Below, piece after piece: positions 1 to 4,575 of a stretch of 5,814 nt of DNA; position 1 is the first letter of the stretch, and each line of letters opens with the position of its first letter. This DNA comes from Candidatus Mediterraneibacter gallistercoris (GTDB taxonomy: Bacteria; Bacillota_A; Clostridia; Lachnospirales; Lachnospiraceae). A program made the position numbers and the translations under genes. The notes under the pieces are model-generated. The model saw only the letters and a program-made list of their open reading frames with translations. It was not told the origin of the DNA and did not search any database. The stretch spans positions 1-5,814 of the forward strand of contig DWWI01000253.1 in NCBI GenBank assembly GCA_019119745.1, read 5' to 3'.

Positions 1-110
1 TATAGAAGTCAACACGAAAGAATGATTGAAAAGAATCATTATTCTTATCTGAATGAATAATATAATTAACTGAAAATAAATAAAAAATACAAATAAATTC
101 AAAAAACTTA

Positions 111-142
111 TTGACAAAATACAAATAAAGAGTTATTATAAT
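111..142 (+). promoter_or_regulatory. Strong sigma-A-type promoter upstream of the structured RNA candidate
   Basis: A perfect -35 box TTGACA lies at 111-116. With a 17-base spacer the -10 box is TATTAT at 134-139; the overlapping TATAAT at 137-142 would need a 20-base spacer. The surrounding sequence is A/T-rich, like UP-element DNA. Transcription would start near 146-150, immediately before the first hairpin of the structured region and more than 400 bases ahead of the first convincing start codon. It could drive an RNA gene, the WYL operon with a very long leader, or both. Confidence 0.6.
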
Positions 143-146
143 TTCA

Positions 147-456
147 ACAAATAAAACTGATTGAAAGTTTTATAAACCCATTGAATACCGGAATTGAGAA
201 ATGGGTAATCAGATATAGAGAAAGATCATAATGACGAGAAAGTTATGAGAGAGGTAAAATCTATATCAGAGAGAAGATTATCGAGGAACTCAGATTCAAT
301 GGGAATTTAAGTAAAGGAGGTACGGACCACCGGGAACATAAGTTAAATCTATCAATCAAAAAAGAAAGATAGAAGAAAGAGGTAAAAAAAGAATGATAGA
401 AATATCAGTATGAAAGTGGATGTTGATCAAGGTAAATTGGTTGGCATCCACTTTCA
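147..456 (+). ncRNA. Candidate structured RNA or long structured 5' leader, unknown family
   Basis: Arms found by eye nest consistently on the plus strand. A first hairpin pairs 151-158 with 166-173 (8 pairs, 7-base loop). A long interrupted helix follows: 177-186 with 294-303 (10 perfect pairs, CCCATTGAAT/ATTCAATGGG), 194-198 with 289-293 (one G-U), 204-210 with 276-282 (one G-U), 212-219 with 260-267 (8 pairs), and 226-231 with 243-248 around an 11-base loop. The internal loops are purine-rich. Then come 305-310 with 343-348 enclosing a small GG(A)GGT/ACC(A)CC hairpin at 316-331, 348-353 with 368-373 (sharing one base with the previous stem), and the 411-456 hairpin. I do not recognise an Rfam family. 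AT-rich DNA gives chance pairing, but the ordered nesting behind a good promoter argues for RNA. The 3' end is uncertain. Confidence 0.42.
411..456 (+). other. 20-pair stem-loop with GGTAAA loop
   Basis: The arms 411-430 and 437-456 pair along their full length. The outer 12 pairs are all Watson-Crick (TGAAAGTGGATG with CATCCACTTTCA). The inner 8 include four G-U pairs, closing on the six-base loop GGTAAA at 431-436. The G-U pairs weaken the structure on the opposite strand, which suggests the plus-strand RNA is the functional molecule. No T-run follows (the next bases are GTGTGTAAATATAT), so it is not a standard Rho-independent terminator. It could be the 3' domain of the RNA candidate, a processing site, or a stabilising hairpin. 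Confidence 0.6.
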
Positions 457-481
457 GTGTGTAAATATATCCGGTTTCATC

Positions 482-510
482 TTGTCAATAAAAGGAATCG
501 TTGGTAGAAT
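482..510 (+). promoter_or_regulatory. Promoter of the WYL regulator operon
   Basis: TTGTCA at 482-487 and TAGAAT at 505-510 are separated by exactly 17 bases, giving a good sigma-A match with a start site near 517 and a leader of about 65 bases before the ATG at 582. A TATAAT also occurs at 541-546, but no -35 box lies at the right distance. Complementary arms TATCCGG (468-474) and CCGGATA (527-533) flank this promoter symmetrically and could be an operator or simply an RNA stem. Activity is inferred from sequence only. Confidence 0.5.
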
Positions 511-581
511 AAGCAGGAAGCAGGCGCCGGATACATAGAGTATAATGCGTTAACAGACACATGGAAGGGGCTGGGTGAGCT

Positions 582-1577
582 ATGGCAAAGAGCAGTAACC
601 AGAAAGCAAAAATCCTATATCTGATGGAACTGTTCATGGAAGAGACAGACGAAGATCATCCAATCTCCCGGAAAGAGCTGGAAGAGAAACTGGCAGATCT
701 TGGTATCCACGCGGAGAGAAAGAGCCTTTATAATGATATTGAGACTCTGAAAAATTTCGGCATGGACATTTTATACCGGAAGGAACATCCGGAGGGATAT
801 TATCTTGCGGAGAGGAAATTTGAACTTCCGGAGCTCAAACTGCTTGTGGATGCAGTACAGTCTTCGAGATTTATAACACAGAAAAAGTCGGATACCCTGA
901 TCCGAAAGATAGAAAAACTGACCAGCAGATTTGAGGCTCGTAAACTGCAGCGGCAGGTTGTAGTGGCGGACCGCATTAAAGCGATGAATGAAAGCATCTA
1001 TTATAATGTAGATAAGATACATTCAGCGATCGCATTGAACCGGCAGATTATTTTCCGGTATTTTGAGTGGACGGTTTCAAAAGAGATTCGCCTGAAAAAG
1101 GGCGGGGAAAACTATCACGTAAGCCCCTGGGCACTGACATGGGACAGCGAGAACTATTATCTGATCGGATATGATACAGACGCGGGGATCATCAAGCATT
1201 TCCGGGTAGATAAGATGCTGCATATCGAGATTACAGAACAGGAGAGGGATGGCCGTGATGAATTTTCCAGGTTTGATCTTGCGCGTTATACGAAGCAGAC
1301 GTTCGGAATGTTTGGCGGCAGTGAAGAGACAGTTCGTATTCGGTTTCACAACAGGTTTGTGGGAGTTGTGATTGACAGGTTCGGCAAGAATGTGCCGCTC
1401 CGGCCGGACGGAGATGAACACTTTACCGCCCGTGTCGAGGTCGCCGTGAGCGAACAGTTTTTCGGCTGGATCACCGGTCTTGGGAGAGATGTACAGATCC
1501 TTTCCCCACAGTCTGTTGTCGATGAATACAGGAACCTGCTTGAAGATTTGGGGGAAACATATAAAAATTCTAATTAA
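582..1577 (+). CDS. WYL-domain helix-turn-helix transcriptional regulator
   Basis: This 331-residue cytoplasmic protein has the architecture of WYL regulators. The N-terminal winged helix-turn-helix spans about residues 8-78, with the recognition region around SLYNDIETLKNFG (48-60) and a wing ending in EGYYL. A helical linker spans about 82-140, and the WYL domain about 145-215. Its core SPWALTWDSENYYLIGYD (181-198) has Y-Y-L where many members have W-Y-L, followed by the usual FRVDKM (207-212). A C-terminal WCX-type domain covers about 248-325. WYL domains are known to sense ligands such as nucleotides or nucleic acids; the ligand here is unknown. ATG 582 is chosen because the in-frame ATG at 561 is stopped by TGA at 576; GGAAGGGG at 563-570 is the likely, slightly distant ribosome binding site. 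The next gene starts 18 bases after the stop, suggesting an operon and possible autoregulation. The family assignment is firm, the targets are unknown. Confidence 0.9.
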   Translation: MAKSSNQKAKILYLMELFMEETDEDHPISRKELEEKLADLGIHAERKSLYNDIETLKNFGMDILYRKEHPEGYYLAERKFELPELKLLVDAVQSSRFITQKKSDTLIRKIEKLTSRFEARKLQRQVVVADRIKAMNESIYYNVDKIHSAIALNRQIIFRYFEWTVSKEIRLKKGGENYHVSPWALTWDSENYYLIGYDTDAGIIKHFRVDKMLHIEITEQERDGRDEFSRFDLARYTKQTFGMFGGSEETVRIRFHNRFVGVVIDRFGKNVPLRPDGDEHFTARVEVAVSEQFFGWITGLGRDVQILSPQSVVDEYRNLLEDLGETYKNSN

Positions 1578-1595
1578 GGGGCAAGGTGTAGCGTT

Positions 1596-2516
1596 ATGAA
1601 TGCAAATGAAATTTTTGATACAGTACGTGAGATTGATCTGAACGGCGTAATACGCGAAATCGGTATGGAAAGTCATGTCCTGACGCAGACAGAGATGATC
1701 GCACTGGCGGTCACGGCAGTGCTGGGACTGCTGTTTTGTCTGCTGGGTCTGAAGATAATCCGGGTATGGGCGGCACTGACCGGACTGACATTCGGGTTTG
1801 CCGCAGGTGTTACGGCAGGAGGTCTGGCCGGTCTGAGCGGAACAGGAATGTTGATTGCCGGCGGTGTGCTGGGGCTGATCCTGGCAGTCCTCGGAGCAGC
1901 ATTATATCGTGTAGGTGTATTCCTTACCGTGTTTGTTTCGACAGGCGGTATGGCAGTTTGTCTGATCGCTCCGAAGAACTGGGTTGCTGCCGTGATCTGT
2001 CTGGCAATCGCTCTCGTGGCTGCTATTCTGGCGGTACGGTTCGTAGTCGTGTTTACAATTATAGCTACTTCAATATATGGGGCGGCGGTTGCAGGAACAG
2101 CAGTGTATCATTTGCTGCCGGTAAGCGGAGATATAATCCTTATAGCATTGTGCGCGGTTATCTGTATCATTGGTGTTCTTGTGCAGCTTCTGCTTGAATC
2201 GAGAAAACAGAAGAAGAAAAGTCTGCAGAAAGCAGCAGAGATTCGGGAAGAAAAATCCACTGCAAACGAAGTGGAAAGAGCACGTGCCATGATGGATGAT
2301 CTGGATGAAATCCCGGATGAGGAAGCAGGAGATGACGGATCCGCAGAAGAAAAATCCGAAGAAGATATTCAAGACGAAGACATTGACGAAGCCGATGATG
2401 AACAAAGTGAATTTGAAGAAGAGGACATGACAATAATAGAGTTCGATACAGAAGATCTGTCGGAAGAGAGCAAAAAGAGTAAAAACAGCAAAAACAGGAG
2501 AAAAAACAGAAAGTAA
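1596..2516 (+). CDS. DUF4203-like seven-helix membrane protein with acidic cytoplasmic tail
   Basis: The 306-residue protein begins with about 32 soluble residues, then shows roughly seven hydrophobic segments (near 33-53, 56-78, 84-104, 107-125, 128-148, 149-171, 178-200) rich in Gly, Ala and Val. This spacing and composition fit the DUF4203 (TMEM198-like) family, whose bacterial role is unknown. After the last helix comes a basic, probably helical stretch (202-230). A highly acidic region follows: 32 of the 60 residues 231-290 are Asp or Glu and only one is Lys. The end is strongly basic (9 of the last 14 residues are Lys or Arg). The likely ribosome binding site AAGGTG is at 1583-1588. It lies 18 bases after the WYL gene and is probably co-transcribed with it. 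The tail may bind cations or a basic partner, or fold back on the basic end; this is inference. The family call rests on topology, so it is moderate. Confidence 0.72.
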   Translation: MNANEIFDTVREIDLNGVIREIGMESHVLTQTEMIALAVTAVLGLLFCLLGLKIIRVWAALTGLTFGFAAGVTAGGLAGLSGTGMLIAGGVLGLILAVLGAALYRVGVFLTVFVSTGGMAVCLIAPKNWVAAVICLAIALVAAILAVRFVVVFTIIATSIYGAAVAGTAVYHLLPVSGDIILIALCAVICIIGVLVQLLLESRKQKKKSLQKAAEIREEKSTANEVERARAMMDDLDEIPDEEAGDDGSAEEKSEEDIQDEDIDEADDEQSEFEEEDMTIIEFDTEDLSEESKKSKNSKNRRKNRK

Positions 2517-2529
2517 AGTCCGTTTTATG

Positions 2530-2600
2530 ACACACCTGATCTGGTAGGATATACCTGTGAAAAGGAAACAAGAGGTATATCTTACTGGAGAAAGGTGTGT
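2530..2600 (+). promoter_or_regulatory. Long interrupted hairpin covering the ribosome binding site of the small membrane protein
   Basis: The outer arms ACACACCT (2530-2537) and AGGTGTGT (2593-2600) pair perfectly over 8 bases. The inner arms 2544-2556 and 2573-2585 pair over 13 bases with one G-U, around a 16-base loop. In the internal loop between them, TCT 2540-2542 can also pair with AGA 2589-2591. The Shine-Dalgarno stretch GGAGAAAGG (2587-2595) lies in the 3' side, so in the folded RNA it is partly buried. This could switch translation of the 58-residue gene at 2605. Alternatively, since T's follow at 2600-2604, the hairpin may act as a terminator/attenuator after the DUF4203-like gene, or it may be a palindromic repeat element. 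Confidence 0.55.
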
Positions 2601-2604
2601 TTTT

Positions 2605-2781
2605 ATGTATATCAGAAAATCAGTTTTACGAGTAATCACAGCGGTAATTGGAATTATTATTCTTTCAGCGGTAGCGCTGATGTACTGTTTTACCGATATT
2701 GCGATTCCTATGCCGGTATATGCGGCTGTATGGTTCGGGTGTCTGGCCGCGATGCTGGCGGGGTCATCCGGTATACACTGA
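2605..2781 (+). CDS. Small two-helix membrane protein, function unknown
   Basis: This 58-residue protein starts at ATG 2605, with GGAGAAAGG at 2587-2595 as its ribosome binding site (nine bases before the ATG). An in-frame GTG at 2557 would add 16 residues but has no good site and lies in the hairpin loop, so the short form is preferred. A short basic N-terminus (MYIRKSVLR) precedes a hydrophobic helix at about 8-28. A small loop with Asp-31 and two prolines (IPMP) leads to a second helix at about 35-53, then a short SSGIH tail. The charge pattern suggests a cytoplasmic N-terminus and a helical hairpin in the membrane. I do not recognise a family. It follows the DUF4203-like gene on the same strand by 88 bases and is separated from the PHP gene by that gene's own promoter. 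Its translation may be restrained by the upstream hairpin. Confidence 0.6.
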   Translation: MYIRKSVLRVITAVIGIIILSAVALMYCFTDIAIPMPVYAAVWFGCLAAMLAGSSGIH

Positions 2782-2807
2782 TAAAATGAAAAGTCCGTGA
2801 TCTTATA

Positions 2808-2837
2808 TTGTCATTGTTCTGCTATTTGATGTATAAT
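2808..2837 (+). promoter_or_regulatory. Promoter of the PHP-domain gene
   Basis: TTGTCA at 2808-2813 and a perfect TATAAT at 2832-2837 are 18 bases apart, placing the transcript start near 2844 and giving a leader of about 46 bases. A small dyad, TATGAT 2843-2848 with ATCATA 2855-2860, overlaps the start region and could be an operator. The PHP gene therefore looks independently transcribed from the WYL cluster. Confidence 0.62.
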
Positions 2838-2889
2838 TAGTTTATGATAACCACATCATAAAGAGAACAGAACAAAAGGGGGCTTGTGT

Positions 2890-3705
2890 ATGAAGATCGA
2901 TATGCACTGCCACGTAAAGGAAGGCTCCATCGACAGCAAGGTCGGTCTGGAAGAATACATTACAATATTAAAGCAGCACGGATTTCAAGGAATGGTCATT
3001 ACGGATCATGACACTTATAACGGATACCGCTACTGGAAAGAGCATATCAAGGGGAAGAAACATACGGACTTTGTGGTGCTCAAAGGAATTGAATATGATA
3101 CAAGGGATGCGGGACATATCATCGTAATCATGCCGGAGGGAGTGAAAATGCGTCTCCTTGAAATGAGGGGAATGCCTCTTGCACTTCTCATAGATCTGGT
3201 GCACAGAAACGGCGGTGTGCTCGGGCCGGCTCATCCGTGCGGGGAGAAGTATATGAGTTTTACCCACGCGAGAAGGTTCTATCTCTCGCCGGAGATTACA
3301 AAGCGGTTTGATTTTGTTGAGGCGTTTAACAGCTGTGAGTCCACAGAATCCAATGCGGGCGCGGAAAAGCTGGCAAAGAAATATGGCAAAGTTACCACAG
3401 GCGGAAGCGATGCCCATAAGCCGGACTGCGTAGGGACAGGCTATACGATCCTGCCCGAGCCGGTGACCTGTGAGACGGAACTGATCTCTCTGATCCATAA
3501 GAAAACACCGTTCAAAGCCGGAGGCACTCTCTATGGAAAGACGACAAAAGAAAAGATCGGGAAGATCAACAAGCTGCTCGTCTATTCATTCTGGGTATAT
3601 AATAAGAGCGGCGAGCTGATCAAACGACGCGGGAGAAATAAAAAGATGGAAGAAGAGCATCCGTTCGATCCTATTGATCCGATCGAACTGTATTACCACT
3701 CATAA
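2890..3705 (+). CDS. PHP-domain metal-dependent phosphoesterase
   Basis: This soluble 271-residue protein carries all the metal-binding motifs of the PHP (polymerase and histidinol phosphatase) fold. They are H6-x-H8 in DMHCH, D39-H40-D41 in VITDHD, E68 in KGIEYD, H76 after DAG, H115 in GPAHP, E144 in FVEAFN, and D174-x-H176 in GGSDAH. Such proteins bind two or three divalent metals and hydrolyse phosphoesters; stand-alone members include nucleotide and oligonucleotide phosphatases (TrpH/YciV type) and histidinol phosphatases. The substrate cannot be told here. The C-terminal 60 residues (211-271) are basic and lie outside the core. ATG 2890 is preferred over TTG 2884 because the GGGGG ribosome binding site (2878-2882) sits seven bases before it. 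The gene has its own promoter and ends against a convergent pair, sharing a bidirectional hairpin. Confidence 0.88.
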   Translation: MKIDMHCHVKEGSIDSKVGLEEYITILKQHGFQGMVITDHDTYNGYRYWKEHIKGKKHTDFVVLKGIEYDTRDAGHIIVIMPEGVKMRLLEMRGMPLALLIDLVHRNGGVLGPAHPCGEKYMSFTHARRFYLSPEITKRFDFVEAFNSCESTESNAGAEKLAKKYGKVTTGGSDAHKPDCVGTGYTILPEPVTCETELISLIHKKTPFKAGGTLYGKTTKEKIGKINKLLVYSFWVYNKSGELIKRRGRNKKMEEEHPFDPIDPIELYYHS

Positions 3706-3708
3706 AAG

Positions 3709-3750
3709 AAAGCTGCCTGTCAGTTATCTGCGTAACTGATAGACAGCTTT
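3709..3750. terminator. Bidirectional Rho-independent terminator between convergent genes
   Basis: The arms 3709-3726 and 3733-3750 form an 18-position stem with one C/A mismatch (3716/3743) and one G-U (3719/3740), around the loop TCTGCG (3727-3732). On the plus strand it is followed by TCCTTTTTCC, and on the minus strand the A-rich bases just before it give a T-rich run (CTTTTAT). It can therefore end both the PHP transcript and the convergent minus-strand transcript. The right arm and loop also encode the last residues and stop of the 115-residue gene. Confidence 0.82.
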
Positions 3751-4071
3751 TCCTTTTTCCTGTGTTTCCGTGATCATTTTCTGCTTTATCATATATGGCA
3801 GAATAGAGTCAAGAAATTTCTTCGGATCGGTCACGGCGATCTGTTCCCTGCTGAAGGGCTGCTTTGCCGTCAGATCCTTTATGAAAGGCTCCAGTTCCTT
3901 TTCTGTCAGGGAACCGTTTTTCTTCAATGCTTTTTTGACTTTTGAGATGCCTTTCGCGCTCAGCATATTGGAGAGATCCTGCTGCTGGCGCATGGCGCGC
4001 CACATTCCCCATGCATAGACGATCATAGTCACAAGAGCGAAAAGGAGGACATAAGGGATATACTTTAACAT
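3724..4071 (-). CDS. Small membrane-anchored protein with a possible winged-helix domain
   Basis: This 115-residue protein has one N-terminal membrane helix at about 5-24 (KYIPYVLLFALVTMIVYAWG), which looks like a signal anchor. A basic, helical cytoplasmic part follows. Segments near 42-51, 56-68 and 83-97 look like helices, and the end KMITETQEKGKAVYQLRR (98-115) resembles a two-strand wing, so a winged-helix fold is possible. I do not recognise a named family. Its ATG overlaps the stop of the PqqD-like gene by one base (TAATG), so translation is probably coupled. GGAAAGGAG lies upstream with a rather long gap (13 bases), consistent with re-initiation by terminating ribosomes. The last codons lie in the shared terminator hairpin. 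It probably anchors or partners the PqqD-like protein; this is inference. Confidence 0.75.
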   Translation of the reverse strand: MLKYIPYVLLFALVTMIVYAWGMWRAMRQQQDLSNMLSAKGISKVKKALKKNGSLTEKELEPFIKDLTAKQPFSREQIAVTDPKKFLDSILPYMIKQKMITETQEKGKAVYQLRR

Positions 4072-4424
4072 TACTTTACTTTTTCTCCTTTCCAGCGGAT
4101 CAGGTGATTGTCATGGAGTATCTCGAGAAATTTGATCAGCCTTGACAGCGATTTCTCCATCTTTGGAAACCGTGCGTCAAGTTCTTTGGAAAGCTGATGC
4201 ACGTCTTTTTTGTCGTCAATGGCAAGCCACACAAAGCTTCCGTAATCATCCATCTTTACATCGCTTACGCGGGGACGGTGGAAGAACTTCTGGGCGATCC
4301 TGTGATAGAATCCTTTCCACTCAATATAGACGGTGACTTTGCCGTTGTCGTCTGTTTCATATTCGATCTCCGGATTCTTTACCGGGATATAGTCGAGATA
4401 GTTGTTATCATTCTTTTTCTTCAT
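4071..4424 (-). CDS. PqqD-like protein (RiPP recognition element fold)
   Basis: This soluble 117-residue protein matches the PqqD-like family as I know it. NPEIEYE (17-23) and the strands around GKVTVYIEWKG (28-38) are followed by a basic turn with FFHRPRV. Next comes the core DDYGSFVWLAIDDKKDV (59-75), corresponding to the family's 'Ld..Gs.vW..idG..tv', then helices with an F-x-x-x-E-x-S-x-x-R-L-x-x-F-L type pattern up to HLIRW. PqqD domains are small winged-helix modules that bind leader peptides and present them to radical-SAM or other modifying enzymes. Here no such enzyme or precursor is visible, and the partner is a membrane-anchored protein joined by TAATG. It may have a different, perhaps peptide-binding, role. 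The ATG at 4424 follows GGAAGAGGAAA with a long gap. No better in-frame start is seen. Confidence 0.75.
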   Translation of the reverse strand: MKKKNDNNYLDYIPVKNPEIEYETDDNGKVTVYIEWKGFYHRIAQKFFHRPRVSDVKMDDYGSFVWLAIDDKKDVHQLSKELDARFPKMEKSLSRLIKFLEILHDNHLIRWKGEKVK

Positions 4425-4460
4425 ATTATTATAAAGATTTCCTCTTCCTGATTATGAATG

Positions 4461-4491
4461 GCCTCTCCGGGGTGATGCCGGAAAAAGAGGC
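4461..4491 (-). promoter_or_regulatory. Leader hairpin upstream of the PqqD-like gene
   Basis: GCCTCT (4461-4466) pairs with AGAGGC (4486-4491), and CCGG (4467-4470) pairs with CCGG (4478-4481), around a seven-base loop, with a four-base A bulge (4482-4485, U's in the minus-strand RNA). It lies 36 bases upstream of the start codon. No T-run follows it on the minus strand, so it is not a typical terminator. A leader structure or protein-binding dyad is possible. Confidence 0.4.
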
Positions 4492-4514
4492 AGGTTGACC
4501 GGCTGCTGCAACAT

Positions 4515-4543
4515 ACCATAACACAGAAAGAAACAGCCTGCAA
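4515..4543 (-). promoter_or_regulatory. Weak promoter candidate for the PqqD-like pair
   Basis: Read on the minus strand, TTGCAG (plus 4538-4543) and TATGGT (plus 4515-4520) are 17 bases apart, pointing toward the PqqD-like gene with a leader of about 84 bases. The match is modest, and the -35 box lies inside the arm of the OPT terminator, so it may be coincidental. The pair could instead be expressed by read-through from the transporter. Confidence 0.25.
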
Positions 4544-4554
4544 GAGGCAGGCTG
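4534..4554 (-). terminator. Rho-independent terminator of the OPT transporter
   Basis: CAGCCTGC (4534-4541) pairs perfectly with GCAGGCTG (4547-4554) over 8 GC-rich pairs around a five-base loop. In the minus direction it begins 21 bases after the transporter stop codon and is followed by TTTCTTTCTG, a moderately T-rich run. It separates the transporter from the PqqD-like gene. Confidence 0.75.
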
Positions 4555-4575
4555 AATCTTCGTAGTCGTTATATC

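Larger units (their letters stand above)
1..581. other. Long AT-rich region without a convincing protein gene, holding a promoter and structured-RNA candidate
   Basis: This stretch is visibly richer in A, T and purines than the genes that follow. All longer frames are broken by stops; the only plus-strand frames with plausible starts encode about 21 and 42 residues and are not convincing. It holds a small AT hairpin (AATGATT 21-27 with AATCATT 34-40), which could be the end of an upstream gene lying outside the window, then a strong promoter, a run of nested inverted repeats, a 20-pair hairpin, and a second promoter next to the WYL gene. The base composition could mark an RNA gene, a long regulatory leader, or DNA of different origin. 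Confidence 0.7.

Noticed and set aside
245..310. A 21-codon frame starting MREVKSISERR inside the structured region
   Set aside because: The ribosome binding site is weak and the frame runs through both arms of the long helix; a leader peptide is possible but unsupported.
225..331. T-box-leader-like words (GACGAGAAAG, AGAGAG, and GGAGGTACGGACC resembling the T-box GGTGGNACCGCG)
   Set aside because: The order and spacing do not fit stem I, the conserved T-box bases are not matched, there is no competing terminator/antiterminator, and the downstream gene is not an aminoacyl-tRNA or amino-acid gene.
151..456. Retron, group II intron or CRISPR-like RNA
   Set aside because: No reverse transcriptase, intron domain V signature, or regularly spaced identical repeats are present in the window.
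410..538. A 42-codon frame (starting MKVDVDQGKL) whose ATG overlaps the stop of a six-codon frame at 393-413
   Set aside because: There is no good ribosome binding site of its own, it spans the 20-pair hairpin and the WYL promoter, and its sequence resembles nothing I know. It is probably chance, though conservation of the frame would reopen it.
1077..1676. A 199-codon open frame on the minus strand opposite the WYL gene
   Set aside because: It is a shadow of the WYL coding frame, with cysteine- and proline-rich low-information sequence and no matching ribosome binding site or context.
582..2516. Phage-defence operon controlled by a WYL (BrxR/CapW-like) regulator
   Set aside because: WYL regulators often control defence genes, but the partner here is a DUF4203-like membrane protein with no recognisable effector, nuclease or nucleotide-signal enzyme beside it.
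2070..2639. A 189-codon minus-strand frame opposite the acidic tail
   Set aside because: Its Phe/Leu/Cys-rich sequence is the reverse complement of GAA/GAT-rich codons of the acidic tail, so it is an artefact.
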